Shown here: positions 46,301-54,805 of the stretch, piece by piece
Layout: the number at the start of each line of letters is the position of its first letter
Position numbering within the stretch: the first letter of the stretch is position 1
Assembly: GCF_004366595.1 (NCBI RefSeq)
Contig: NZ_SORE01000019.1
Coordinates: 1-64,000, forward strand
Source: Paraburkholderia rhizosphaerae
GTDB taxonomy: Bacteria; Pseudomonadota; Gammaproteobacteria; Burkholderiales; Burkholderiaceae
Direction: 5' to 3'
Length of the DNA: 64,000 bases
Translations under genes and position numbers: made by a program
Notes under the pieces: model-generated
The model's database searches: none
Seen by the model: the letters and a program-made list of their open reading frames with translations, nothing else
Told to the model about the DNA's origin: nothing

Positions 46301-46369
46301 CGGTTTAAAAAGGTCGGCAATGCCGGCCTTTTTCATTTTCAGGCCCAGGAAGCAAAGCGCCTGCGCGCT
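46280..46369 (+). repeat. Direct repeat, copy A: tRNA-Leu 3' end plus terminator
   Basis: 90 bp starting in the T-arm of the second tRNA-Leu and covering its 3' end, its terminator and the next ~35 bp. It recurs at 46429-46518 with a single mismatch (46349 against 46498). Duplication of a tRNA 3' end is typical of an att site used by an integrase. Confidence 0.9.
46307..46333 (+). terminator. Terminator after tRNA-Leu copy 2
   Basis: AAAAAGGTCGGC and GCCGGCCTTTTT form a 12-bp stem (with one G-T pair) and a 3-base loop, ending in a T run. Confidence 0.8.
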
Positions 46370-46373
46370 TTGC
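46352..46373. repeat. Hairpin-forming inverted repeat
   Basis: GCAAAGCGC and GCGCTTTGC are separated by CTGC, a perfect 9-bp inverted repeat just downstream of the second tRNA terminator. In the duplicated copy the right arm is broken, so the hairpin exists only here. Confidence 0.6.
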
Positions 46374-46387
46374 GTGAGGACTCGAAA

Positions 46388-46409
46388 GGCCGCGCTTGCA
46401 AGCGCGGCC
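46388..46409. repeat. 22-bp perfect palindrome
   Basis: The arm GGCCGCGCTTG is followed at once by its reverse complement, with no spacer. It lies between the two copies of the 90-bp direct repeat. It could be a binding site or remnant of the element that once used the att site. Confidence 0.7.
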
Positions 46410-46428
46410 GGGGTCGCGCACGTGTGAC

Positions 46429-46518
46429 CGAGTCCTCTCCTGGGCACCACGGTTTAAAAAGGTCGGCAATGCCGGCCTTTTTCATTTTCAGGCCCAGCAA
46501 GCAAAGCGCCTGCGCGCT
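46429..46518 (+). repeat. Direct repeat, copy B: orphan tRNA-Leu 3' end plus terminator
   Basis: This is the second copy of the 90-bp repeat. It contains the last 21 nt of tRNA-Leu with CCA but no upstream tRNA part, then a second copy of the terminator (46456-46482). It marks the right-hand end of a former insertion or duplication and is followed directly by a truncated hipA. Confidence 0.9.
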
Positions 46519-46537
46519 GCACTCCCGGCTGAAGACA

Positions 46538-46873
46538 TCAAGCAAGCCGGAACGCCGTCGCCATACGCTCCTGCTGACGCGCCGCGACACCCAACGACTC
46601 CGCGATCCTGCGCCACCGGGGCACAATCCGCCGCTGCCGTTCGACGATCTCCTCAGCCGCAGCCACCGGCACACGAAAATAATGCGCGACGGAAAACGCC
46701 AGTTCGAGATCCATCGCGTTGTCCGCCTCGCTAATATTGAGCTTCAATCCGTGCGCATCGGCGGTCGGATTCATATCGAACGCCGGCGACAGCGCCCAGC
46801 CCTTGTCGGGCATCAGCAAAAAACCGTGGTTGCGCAGATGGTCGTCGGTATTCGACACCAGCTTCCGGCCAAT
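46538..46873 (-). pseudogene. C-terminal fragment of a HipA-type toxin kinase
   Basis: The minus-strand frame reads SNTDDHLRNHGFLLMPDKGW, ALSPAFDMNP and then a helical tail. NTDDHxRNHGF with LSPAFDxNP is the catalytic/magnesium-binding end of HipA serine kinases, the toxins of hipBA modules that phosphorylate glutamyl-tRNA synthetase. Only about 112 of ~420 residues remain. A TAA (46874-46876) stops the frame before the N-terminal domain, and no hipB antitoxin is present. The fragment sits next to the duplicated tRNA 3' end, so it is probably cargo left from an integrated element. Confidence 0.8.
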
Positions 46874-46914
46874 TTACGCTTCGCGGACTGGCTCACTTTC
46901 GACCTGAAATTACC

Positions 46915-46932
46915 AATAACTTTCTGGTTATT
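46915..46932. promoter_or_regulatory. Inverted repeat in the AT-rich upstream region of the MFS gene
   Basis: AATAAC-TTTCTG-GTTATT is a perfect 6-bp inverted repeat about 205 bp upstream of the MFS start, in an AT-rich patch (46,900-46,970) that contrasts with the GC-rich surroundings. It could be an operator or part of the old element junction. Confidence 0.25.
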
Positions 46933-47137
46933 ATCCATATCAATTCATTTATTACATTTACAAAACATGCACGGCAATTCTTCGAATATCCCCAGGGAAT
47001 ACCACTGAATCGATACGCGATTGAATGCAGATACCTAAGCGTGGGCGTACACTCGTCCGGCGCCCGCGCCACGGGGAACGCGGAATGCTCAACGCTCACC
47101 ACGCAAAGTGACAATCGGTAAGAGGAGAAAAAAGACG

Positions 47138-48361
47138 ATGAGTTGGACACGCGAGCAAAGAAACGTCACGATCGCCGCCTATCTCGGCTGGACACTGGAC
47201 GCATTCGATTTCTTCTTGATGGTCTTTATCCTGAAGGATATTGCGGCCGAATTTAATACGGAAATTCCGGAAGTCGCGTTCGCGATTACGCTAACGCTGG
47301 CGATGCGCCCGCTCGGCGCGTTGATCTTCGGTCGCCTTGCCGACAAGTTCGGCCGCCGGCCGACATTGATGGTCAACATTGCGATCTACTCGCTGCTCGA
47401 ACTGTTGTCCGGGTTCTCGCCAAACCTCGCAACGCTGCTCGTGCTACGCGCGTTGTTCGGCATCGCGATGGGCGGCGAATGGGGCGTCGGCTCCGCGCTG
47501 ACCATGGAAACGGTGCCGACGAAGTCGCGCGGCCTCGTGTCCGGTCTGCTGCAGGCAGGCTACCCAAGCGGCTACCTGCTCGCATCGATCGTATTCGGCG
47601 TGCTGTACCAGTACATCGGCTGGCGCGGCATGTTCTTCGTCGGCGTCGTGCCGGCGCTGCTCGTGCTGTACGTGCGCTCGCACGTGCCGGAATCGCCCGC
47701 ATGGATTGCGATGGAAAAGAAGCCGCGTCCAAGCCTGCTCACCACGTTCAAGCGCAACTGGATGCTGTCGATTTACGCGATCATCCTGATGACCGCGTTC
47801 AACTTCTTCTCGCACGGCACGCAGGATCTGTATCCGACGTTCCTGCGCGAACAACATCATTTCGATCCGCATACCGTGGCGCTAATCACGATCACGCTGA
47901 ACATCGGCGCGATCGTCGGCGGCCTGCTGTTCGGCGCGATCTCGGAGAGAATCGGCCGCCGCCGCGCGATCTGCATCGCCGCGCTGATCGCGCTGCCGGT
48001 GCTGCCGCTGTGGGCGTTTTCGTCGACCGCGGTGATGCTCGCGATCGGTGCGTTCCTGATGCAGATTTCCGTGCAAGGCGCATGGGGTGTGATTCCGGTG
48101 CATCTGAACGAAATCTCCCCAGACGAGATTCGCGCGACCTTCCCCGGTCTCGTGTACCAGCTGGGCAATCTGCTCGCATCGGTCAACGCGACGCTACAAG
48201 CGTCGTTCGCGGCCGCGAACAACAACAACTATGGGCTTGCGATGGCGGTCGTCGCCGGCACGGTGGCCGTCGTGATTGCGGTGCTGATCCTGTTCAGCCG
48301 CGAACGGCGCGGCATCGATATGACGCAGTCCGCGCAGCAGGTTACCGCGACAACCCAGTAG
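47138..48361 (+). CDS. MFS transporter, sialate/lactate:H+ symporter-like
   Basis: The 407-residue protein has 12 predicted membrane helices. The MFS signature loop between helices 2 and 3 reads GRLADKFGRRPTLM, and a related one between helices 8 and 9 reads GAISERIGRRRA. The N-terminus (YLGWTLDAFDFFLMVFILKD) is that of the sialic acid (NanT)/JEN lactate symporter group, in which the Asp in the first helix is conserved. The substrate is probably a carboxylate. The start at 47138 (MSWTREQRN) follows AAGAGGAG. The gene stands alone and ends in a strong terminator. Confidence 0.9.
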   Translation: MSWTREQRNVTIAAYLGWTLDAFDFFLMVFILKDIAAEFNTEIPEVAFAITLTLAMRPLGALIFGRLADKFGRRPTLMVNIAIYSLLELLSGFSPNLATLLVLRALFGIAMGGEWGVGSALTMETVPTKSRGLVSGLLQAGYPSGYLLASIVFGVLYQYIGWRGMFFVGVVPALLVLYVRSHVPESPAWIAMEKKPRPSLLTTFKRNWMLSIYAIILMTAFNFFSHGTQDLYPTFLREQHHFDPHTVALITITLNIGAIVGGLLFGAISERIGRRRAICIAALIALPVLPLWAFSSTAVMLAIGAFLMQISVQGAWGVIPVHLNEISPDEIRATFPGLVYQLGNLLASVNATLQASFAAANNNNYGLAMAVVAGTVAVVIAVLILFSRERRGIDMTQSAQQVTATTQ

Positions 48362-48480
48362 GCGCGGCGCGGCCCCGGCTTGTTCCGCCAGGTTGGGTGC
48401 GTGACGCCCAACGGGAGCAAGCCGAAGCCGAGGCCCGGACTGCAGGTCGAAACTCAAGGCTCAGACCGGGGCCGAAACCC

Positions 48481-48514
48481 AAGGCCGTGCCGCCCCCCTC
48501 GGCACGGCCTTTTT
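48481..48514 (+). terminator. Rho-independent terminator of the MFS gene
   Basis: A 12-bp perfect stem (AAGGCCGTGCCG with CGGCACGGCCTT) has a 7-base loop and is followed by a T run (TTTTTAT). It lies about 120 bp after the MFS stop. Confidence 0.85.
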
Positions 48515-48686
48515 ATCGTGCCGCTGCCGCGATGCGACGCGCACATGCCCGCAATCCATTAGAAGGCTTTACCGACGCCGGTCTCTTGCCGGTTCGTCGC
48601 TGCCGTCCGTATCCTCGAAAACCCATGCAATCGGCTGCCATACTATTTGTACAACCGATCACGCACAAAAAAATCAGGAGACGACC

Positions 48687-50465
48687 ATGAACCAACCGAC
48701 CCAGTCGCTGCCGCCCGCCCGCGACGTACGCGTTTCGCATGCGCCGCCGCAACCGGCGCCCGATACCGACGGTATCTGGTACGCGTCGTACGCGCCGGGC
48801 GTGCCGCACGAGATCGACGTCACGCAGTACGCATCGATCGTGCAGCTCTTCGACGAATGCACGCAAAAGTATCGCGAGCGTGTCGCGTATGTCAGCATCG
48901 GCGCCGACCTCACGTACGGCGAACTCGCGCGTAAGGCGAACGCGTTTGCGAGCTGGCTGCAAGGCATCGGCGTCAAACCGGGCGAGCGCGTCGCGATCAT
49001 GTTGCCGAACACGTTCCAGTATCCGGTCGCGCTGTTCGGCACACTCAAAGCGGGCGCGGTGGTCGTCAATGTGAATCCGCTCTATACCGTACGCGAGCTT
49101 GCCCATCAACTGAAGGACAGCGGTGCGCAAACGCTCGTCGTGTTCGAGAATTTCGCCAGGACTGTCGAAGACGCACTGCCCGGCACACGTGTCCAGAACA
49201 TCGTGATCACCGCACTCGGCGATCTGCTCGCCGACGGCCTCAACGTAAAGGGCCGCTGTATCAACGCGCTGATGAAGCACGTGAAGAAGCTGGTGCCCGC
49301 CTACCGGTTGCCGCAAGCGATCCGCCTGCGCGAAGCGCTTACGCTCGGCGCGCGCCGCGCGAGCGCACCGGTGCCCGTGAACCCGACCGACGTCGCGTTC
49401 CTGCAGTACACCGGTGGCACCACCGGCGTCGCGAAAGGCGCGATGCTCACGCATCGCAACATCATCGCCAATGTGCTGCAAGCGAAGGCGTGGTCGGAGC
49501 GCGAGCTCGACGGCGACATCGAAACCGTGCTCACGCCGTTGCCGCTTTATCACATCTACTCGCTGACATTGAACGCGATGATCTTCATGCTGCTGGGCGG
49601 CCGCAATATCCTGATCGCAAATCCGCGCGACACGAAGCGCGTGATGAAGATCATCCGTCACGAAACCTTCACGGGTATCACGGCCGTCAATACGCTGTAC
49701 AACGCGTTTCTCGACAACGAAGAATTTTGCAAGCGCGATTTCTCGAAGCTCAAGCTCGCGATGGCCGGTGGCATGGCGATGCAGAAAGCGGTTGCCGAGC
49801 GCTTCAAGGCCGTCACCGGCGTGCCGATCATCGAAGGCTACGGGCTCACTGAGTGCTCGCCGATCGTCACGATGAATCCGGTGGACCTGAAGCATCGGCG
49901 CGACTTCGATGGGTCGATCGGACTGCCCGCGCCGTCGACGGCCGTGCGTTTTCGCAAGGACGATGGCAGCTGGGCTGATATAGGTGAAGCGGGCGAATTA
50001 TGTGTGAAAGGTCCGCAAGTGATGAAAGGCTATTGGAATCGTCCGGATGAAACAGCGAAGGTCCTCGACGACGCGGGATGGCTTGCCACCGGCGATATCG
50101 GCATCATGGACAAGCTCGGCTATATCCGGCTGATCGACCGCAAAAAGGACATGATTCTCGTGTCGGGCTTCAATGTTTACCCGAATGAAATCGAAGACGT
50201 GATCGCGATGCATCCGGACGTGCGCGAAGTCGCGGCGATCGGTGTGCCTGATCTGGCGCAAGGCGAGCGCGTCAAGGTGTTCGTCGTGCGGCGCAGCGCT
50301 TCATTGACTGAAGCGCAAGTCATAGAACACTGTCGCAAGAATCTGACTGCGTACAAAGTGCCCAGGCTCGTCGAGTTTCGCGACGATCTGCCGCAAACCA
50401 ATGTCGGCAAGATTCTGCGCCGTGAGTTGCGTGATCAGGAACTCGCGAAGCAAAAACCTGCCTGA
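48687..50465 (+). CDS. fadD: Long-chain fatty acid--CoA ligase
   Basis: The 592-residue acyl-CoA synthetase activates fatty acids for beta-oxidation. It has the AMP-binding P-loop QYTGGTTGVAKGAMLTHRN, the second motif EGYGLTECSPIV, the FACS signature GWLATGDIGIMDKLGYIRLIDR, and the catalytic Lys region LPQTNVGKILRREL at the end. A clear ribosome-binding site (AGGAGACGACC) precedes the ATG at 48687. The length agrees with FadD (about 560) plus a short N-terminal extension (residues 1-30, Pro-rich). A DUF1571 protein gene follows after 69 bp. Confidence 0.94.
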   Translation: MNQPTQSLPPARDVRVSHAPPQPAPDTDGIWYASYAPGVPHEIDVTQYASIVQLFDECTQKYRERVAYVSIGADLTYGELARKANAFASWLQGIGVKPGERVAIMLPNTFQYPVALFGTLKAGAVVVNVNPLYTVRELAHQLKDSGAQTLVVFENFARTVEDALPGTRVQNIVITALGDLLADGLNVKGRCINALMKHVKKLVPAYRLPQAIRLREALTLGARRASAPVPVNPTDVAFLQYTGGTTGVAKGAMLTHRNIIANVLQAKAWSERELDGDIETVLTPLPLYHIYSLTLNAMIFMLLGGRNILIANPRDTKRVMKIIRHETFTGITAVNTLYNAFLDNEEFCKRDFSKLKLAMAGGMAMQKAVAERFKAVTGVPIIEGYGLTECSPIVTMNPVDLKHRRDFDGSIGLPAPSTAVRFRKDDGSWADIGEAGELCVKGPQVMKGYWNRPDETAKVLDDAGWLATGDIGIMDKLGYIRLIDRKKDMILVSGFNVYPNEIEDVIAMHPDVREVAAIGVPDLAQGERVKVFVVRRSASLTEAQVIEHCRKNLTAYKVPRLVEFRDDLPQTNVGKILRRELRDQELAKQKPA

Positions 50466-50534
50466 TACAACGTATGTGCGGCGCGAAGGGCCGTCACCAG
50501 CTCTGCCGTCACCGGTTCCTGAGGGAGTCCACTC

Positions 50535-51590
50535 ATGCCGCACCCGCCATCGACGAATTCGACTCGCCGCGCACCATTGCTGCGCGCGGTTTGTCGGCTC
50601 GCCTGCGCGATGGCCCTAAGCGCGGCCACTGCGGCGCTTGCGCAGGAAAGCGAGGCGCCGGTAGCAAACTCGTCGCCTGCGCTCGAGCCTGCGTCCGCTG
50701 TGCCTGCCGCGCCTGCTACACCCGCGGCATCCACTGCAACCCCTTCACCGGCGAACGCCACCAGCACGGTCAGCGCGCCCGGCGTTGCGAGCACCGTCAG
50801 TGCGCCAACGGTTCCACCAAGCGAAGCCGGCAAGCTCAAGCCCGATGACCAGGTGCGCTGGCTACGCCAGGCCGCGCAAAGCGGCTTGCTCGAAAAACTC
50901 GACGACGCCGACCTCACCGCCCTCTTCCAGTCGTTCGATCCGTTGACAGTGCCGCGCTACGTGCAGGACGGCCCGAACGGCTACCCGTCATACGAGTTCA
51001 CGATGATCCGCCAGGAGCGCATTCGCGGCGTGTGGCCAAACAAGCCCGACCACATGCTGGTGCGCGTCACGCGGGACCCGATCCGGATCTACGCGAAATG
51101 GCTGCCGGACGGCGCGCATGCGGGCCAGGAGATCATCTATGACGAGACCCGGCGCAGCGACGAAATGTACGGCCACCTGGGCGGCTTCCTGAACATCATG
51201 CCGGTATGGGCGTCGTTGAACGGCGCGCTCGCGCACACGCAATCGAACCATCAGGTGCGCGACCTCGGCACCGAGTACATCGCGAGGCAGTTTCTGTCCG
51301 AAGGCGAAAAATATGCGCAAGCGGGCGTCACGCGGCCGACGCGCATCGAAGTCAAGACGCTCAATGGCGTGCGCGTCGTCGCGTTTACGTACGAAACCAG
51401 CACGGGCATGCCGGCGTTTTACGCGAAAAGGGAAACGCTCGGGCTCGACCTGCGACACCCGTACTTTCGCACCATCGAGTCGTACGACAATGATGGACGC
51501 ATCTTCGAACGTATCGTCTTCCAGACGATCACGCCGAAAACCTTCGACGACGAAACCTTCGATCCGAAGAATCCCGCGTACCGTTTCTGA
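50535..51590 (+). CDS. DUF1571 family secreted protein
   Basis: The 351-residue protein starts with a signal peptide (LLRAVCRLACAMALSAATAA, cleavage near ALAQ). An Ala/Pro/Ser/Thr-rich linker (residues ~35-90) follows, then a conserved domain with YEFTMIRQERIRGVWPNKPD, IYAKWLPDGAHAGQEIIYDE and FYAKRETLGLDLRHPYFRTI. This is the DUF1571 pattern known in Burkholderia. Proteins of this kind are predicted to be periplasmic and may handle lipids, because they resemble outer-membrane lipoprotein sorting folds; this is inference. It is likely cotranscribed with fadD. Confidence 0.8.
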   Translation: MPHPPSTNSTRRAPLLRAVCRLACAMALSAATAALAQESEAPVANSSPALEPASAVPAAPATPAASTATPSPANATSTVSAPGVASTVSAPTVPPSEAGKLKPDDQVRWLRQAAQSGLLEKLDDADLTALFQSFDPLTVPRYVQDGPNGYPSYEFTMIRQERIRGVWPNKPDHMLVRVTRDPIRIYAKWLPDGAHAGQEIIYDETRRSDEMYGHLGGFLNIMPVWASLNGALAHTQSNHQVRDLGTEYIARQFLSEGEKYAQAGVTRPTRIEVKTLNGVRVVAFTYETSTGMPAFYAKRETLGLDLRHPYFRTIESYDNDGRIFERIVFQTITPKTFDDETFDPKNPAYRF

Positions 51591-51608
51591 TCCATGCGCG
51601 TCAGGCTG

Positions 51609-52034
51609 CTACACGCAGATCACAAATGAAACCGCCGCGTTGCCATGCGGCCGGCTTGCGTCGGTTGTGCGCGCAACCAGCCGGTCCGGGCGCAATGCAA
51701 GACGCGTCAACACGAAGAAATCCGACGCGCGAATCAGTCCGAGCAGCGTCGACGGAGTCTGCGTGACACGCGGCGCGAGCGCAGTGTGCCAGAGCGCGCC
51801 GATATCGTCGCCGATGTCGAATGCCGGGATGCGCAGACGTGAAGCATGACGGGTGAATGCGTCGGCTTGTGCAAGCGTCGCATCGAACAGTGCGAGCGTC
51901 TGGCGCGCGGACGCTCGCGCGATTCCGCCTGGCACGGCGCCGGCGGCTTCGGCATGGTTAACAGTAAGCCACGCCGGCGCCCACGCGCCGGTTGAATACC
52001 AAGCGCCTGTCGCGATGAACGTGCGCCGGTCCAT
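51609..52034 (-). CDS. Small Tat-exported protein of unknown function
   Basis: The 141-residue protein begins with a twin-arginine signal (MDRRTFIATGAWYSTGAWAP). The rest has no recognised motif; it contains a helical stretch ASARQTLALFDATLAQADAF and ends HGNAAVSFVICV. The start at 52034 is chosen because the signal begins there. It lies 67 bp after the flavoprotein oxidase gene on the same strand, so the two are probably one operon. Tat export suggests action in the periplasm with a folded partner or cofactor. Confidence 0.65.
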   Translation of the reverse strand: MDRRTFIATGAWYSTGAWAPAWLTVNHAEAAGAVPGGIARASARQTLALFDATLAQADAFTRHASRLRIPAFDIGDDIGALWHTALAPRVTQTPSTLLGLIRASDFFVLTRLALRPDRLVARTTDASRPHGNAAVSFVICV

Positions 52035-52101
52035 CGTCAATACCTCGCCCGCGCGCGAGTGTGAATGCGAGCCAGGACCCGCGTCCGGTGCTGACAGGCC
52101 A

Positions 52102-53691
52102 TCATGTATAGCCTCGCTTGTCGCGCCACGCGCGCGGCCAGATCCCCTGCTTGCCCGGCGACAGGATCCCCGCCGGGTCGAGCGCATCCTTCACCGTCTC
52201 CGACAGGCGCAGCAGCGCGCCGTCGTTGAAGCTGTACTGTGCCGCCGCATAATCCATATGCAGAAGGTGCGAGCGGTATTCGCCATACCCGGCTGCGCGG
52301 ACGTCGCTCATCAGCGCGCGCAGCAGGTCGCCCGCCCGTTCGCTCTGCTTCGTGTCGTCGCGATTGAAGATCGCCGCGAAAATATGATGCAGGTGCCGCA
52401 CACCCGCCGTGAAGCCGCCGTAGTAATCGAATCCATACGACGCGGCGCGCCCTTTCACCATCATGTACTGACGCAACGCGTCGCGGCCGGTTGCCGGACA
52501 GATCGGCGAGAAGTCGATATGCGCGCCGCTGCCGCCGCGCCAGTCGAGCATCCGGAATGCGGTCATCGCGGGAATGCCCGCGAGGTTGCGGTCGCCGCCG
52601 CCGGTCGGCTGTGCGTCGCCCGCATACTTTTTCGCAAACATCGACGCGCCCGGCACGCGCGCAAATGCACGCTGCACAATCGCATTGCGGGCGTCGATCA
52701 GTTCGGGCGCGCCGTACAGCGCGTAATGCAGGTTCCAGCGGCCGACCTGCAGCTTCTTCAGCATCGCGTCGATTGAACTATCGGGCATCGCACCATCGCC
52801 GTCATACCATTGCGCGCGCGGCGACAGGCCCGCTGCGCGGCGCAAACCGCCTTCGATCACCGCATGGTTGGTGATCGTGTCGTCCAGCCGCAGCGGCCGC
52901 AGGATATCGACGATCGCCTCGAGATCGCGCTCGTCATGAAACTGGATCTCGCCAAGCAGATACGCGGGTGGAGCAGGCATCAACCACAGGCCCATCTTCG
53001 TGACGATGCCGTAGTTCGATTGCATGAACATCGGGTCGAACGACGGACCGTAGCCCGGCCGGTACGCTTGCCATGATGTGCCGATCTCGATCCCGCCCAT
53101 GCCGGTGCGCACGACATCGCCGTTGGCGAGCACCACTTCCATCCCGCACTGCGTCGCTGCGTGATCGCCGTAGGCGGTGTAGCCAAATCCGCGCTCCAGC
53201 GTGTTGCCGACCACGCTGCCCCAGCCGGCCGCCGGCGGATCGACCCACAGCTTGTGGCCGTGCTCGTGCAGGTAGTTGTACAGATCGAAATAGCTGACAC
53301 CCGGTTCGACGAGCGCATACGCGAGCGTGTCGTCGACCGCCAGCACGCGGTTCATCCGCTGCAGGTCGAGCACCACCGAACCGGCAAGGCGCGGCGCCGC
53401 GCCGCCGTACGCATAGTTACGACCGGTCGATACGGTCCATAGCGGAACGCGGTACTCGTTCGCGACCCGCAGTACCGCCTGAATCTCTTCGACCGATGAC
53501 GGCAGCAGCGCAGCCGAAGGGATAAACGCCGCGCCGGAGGGACCCGGCGCAAACGGATCGAGATACGGCGTGAGCGCCGCGCCGTCGAGCACATGCTCGC
53601 TACCGAGCAGCGACTGCCACGCGGCAAGCGCGCGCTCGAATTGCGTGGTGGTCACGCCAGGCGGCAGGATGCGGATCGCGGGCGGCGTCAT
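52102..53691 (-). CDS. VAO/4-cresol-dehydrogenase-family FAD-dependent oxidoreductase
   Basis: The 529-residue flavoprotein shows the FAD-binding PP-loop region VPLWTVSTGRNYAYGGAAPR, then VVLDLQRMNRVLAVDDTLAY and VVGNTLERGFGYTAYGDHAA. The C-terminal cap region has DYYGGFTAGVRHLHHIFAAI, and the end is LDPAGILSPGKQGIWP, typical of vanillyl-alcohol oxidase and 4-cresol dehydrogenase (PchF). These oxidise para-alkylphenols. PchF normally has a cytochrome c partner gene, which is missing here; instead a small Tat-signal protein follows. The start at 53691 (MTPPAIRILPP) is chosen by homology. Confidence 0.88.
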   Translation of the reverse strand: MTPPAIRILPPGVTTTQFERALAAWQSLLGSEHVLDGAALTPYLDPFAPGPSGAAFIPSAALLPSSVEEIQAVLRVANEYRVPLWTVSTGRNYAYGGAAPRLAGSVVLDLQRMNRVLAVDDTLAYALVEPGVSYFDLYNYLHEHGHKLWVDPPAAGWGSVVGNTLERGFGYTAYGDHAATQCGMEVVLANGDVVRTGMGGIEIGTSWQAYRPGYGPSFDPMFMQSNYGIVTKMGLWLMPAPPAYLLGEIQFHDERDLEAIVDILRPLRLDDTITNHAVIEGGLRRAAGLSPRAQWYDGDGAMPDSSIDAMLKKLQVGRWNLHYALYGAPELIDARNAIVQRAFARVPGASMFAKKYAGDAQPTGGGDRNLAGIPAMTAFRMLDWRGGSGAHIDFSPICPATGRDALRQYMMVKGRAASYGFDYYGGFTAGVRHLHHIFAAIFNRDDTKQSERAGDLLRALMSDVRAAGYGEYRSHLLHMDYAAAQYSFNDGALLRLSETVKDALDPAGILSPGKQGIWPRAWRDKRGYT

Positions 53692-53766
53692 ACGGCGCCC
53701 CCGATCTTGCCGCATCGCCGCGGAGTGAAACGCCATCGCGCCGACCGCGCGCCGCGCGTGCCCGCG

Positions 53767-54417
53767 CTAGCGACCGTGGCCGCCGCCGCCGTGGAAGCCA
53801 CCGCCTCCATGAAAGCCGCCGCCGTGGAAGCCGCCGGGAAATCCGCCACGGCCATGGAACCCGCCATGAAAGCCTCGACGGAAATGGCTGAATCCGTACG
53901 GATGTCCGAAATGGACATCGTTGATGTGGTGGAAGTGATGAAAGCGATCGACGAATACGAACGTCGCGCCGACGCCGAGCACAAACGGCGGCCCCCAGTA
54001 GTACGGATAGTACGGGTACGGACCATAGTCATCGCCAGACACTTGATTCGGATCGTAAGGTGCCGGATAAATCGCACCGCTATTGTCGTCTGCCTTCTGT
54101 ATACGCCATGTGCCGTCCGGTTGCCGACACGCGAGACCGGTGATCGGCTGTTGCTGGCCGTCGATTTCAGCATTGCCGGTAACTTCGCGGCACTCCTGCT
54201 CGGCCTGCTCGGCCTGCTCCGCGGGCTGAGCGAACTGCTGCGCGTACTGCGGGTCGCCGCCGGACGGGTCGTCACTGTCCGTTGGCGCCCCCGGCAATTC
54301 GTCGCCGGGCAGCGCATTGTGCTGCGGACCGGCCGGCTCTGCAAACATCGGCGGCGCCGCCGCCGCACAACCGGCAAACACGAACAGCACGACTGCAATG
54401 ACAGATATGGTGCGCAT
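53767..54417 (-). CDS. Lipoprotein with His/Gly-rich C-terminus
   Basis: The 216-residue protein has a lipoprotein signal (MRTISVIAVVLFVFAGC). A Gln/Ala/Glu-rich stretch follows, then a short conserved-looking core (GLACRQPDGTWRIQ), a Tyr/Pro-rich segment (YGPYPYYPYYWGPPF) and a C-terminus of about 60 residues made of repeated His-Gly-Gly-Phe-type units (FHGGFHGRGGFPGGFHGGG). The central core resembles surface-antigen/RcpC-type YMGG motifs only loosely. The His repeats suggest binding of a divalent metal. The start at 54417 gives the signal peptide. Confidence 0.7.
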   Translation of the reverse strand: MRTISVIAVVLFVFAGCAAAAPPMFAEPAGPQHNALPGDELPGAPTDSDDPSGGDPQYAQQFAQPAEQAEQAEQECREVTGNAEIDGQQQPITGLACRQPDGTWRIQKADDNSGAIYPAPYDPNQVSGDDYGPYPYYPYYWGPPFVLGVGATFVFVDRFHHFHHINDVHFGHPYGFSHFRRGFHGGFHGRGGFPGGFHGGGFHGGGGFHGGGGHGR

Positions 54418-54805
54418 CCTGTATCCCGCTTCGACGGTGCGGCACCGCGACACAACCGTGTGTCGACGCCGTGAAGGCCCTGTCGATTCGCCTGCGTAGC
54501 CCGGGCATCGCCGTTGCGTTGATGCACTGCGACGACGGGCCTGCAATCTATAAACGCGGTGATGCGCACCGCTATTCCGCCGCTTTCGACGGGCCGCACA
54601 GTGGCTTCGTTACGCGGTATTTCCGGGCGGCTCGACGGCTCGTGGAATGAAGCATCGCCAGCATGCGATGCACGGCGGCTGAGAGACGGCTGCGAGACTG
54701 ACACGACACGGGTTCACCGGCATTCGCGCCGGCTACCCTCGTTGTTTGACAGAGGCCTCGCGTGATGAACCTTGCCGTAACCGTCACGGCAGGTTGCGTT
54801 GCGTG
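54418..54805. other. Intergenic stretch between the anti-sigma gene and the His-rich lipoprotein gene
   Basis: No gene was seen on either strand. It is the upstream region of the lipoprotein gene and the downstream region of the sigma/anti-sigma operon. TGCCGT...ACGGCA near 54,775-54,795 could form a weak stem but has no T run. Confidence 0.4.

Noticed and set aside
46429..46449. A third tRNA-Leu gene
   Set aside because: Only the 3' end is present; there is no D-arm, anticodon arm or 5' acceptor strand upstream.
48513..49895. 460-codon minus-strand ORF opposite fadD
   Set aside because: It is antisense to a full-length FadD with all motifs. Its translation is Arg/His/Asp-rich, as expected from a GC-rich shadow frame.
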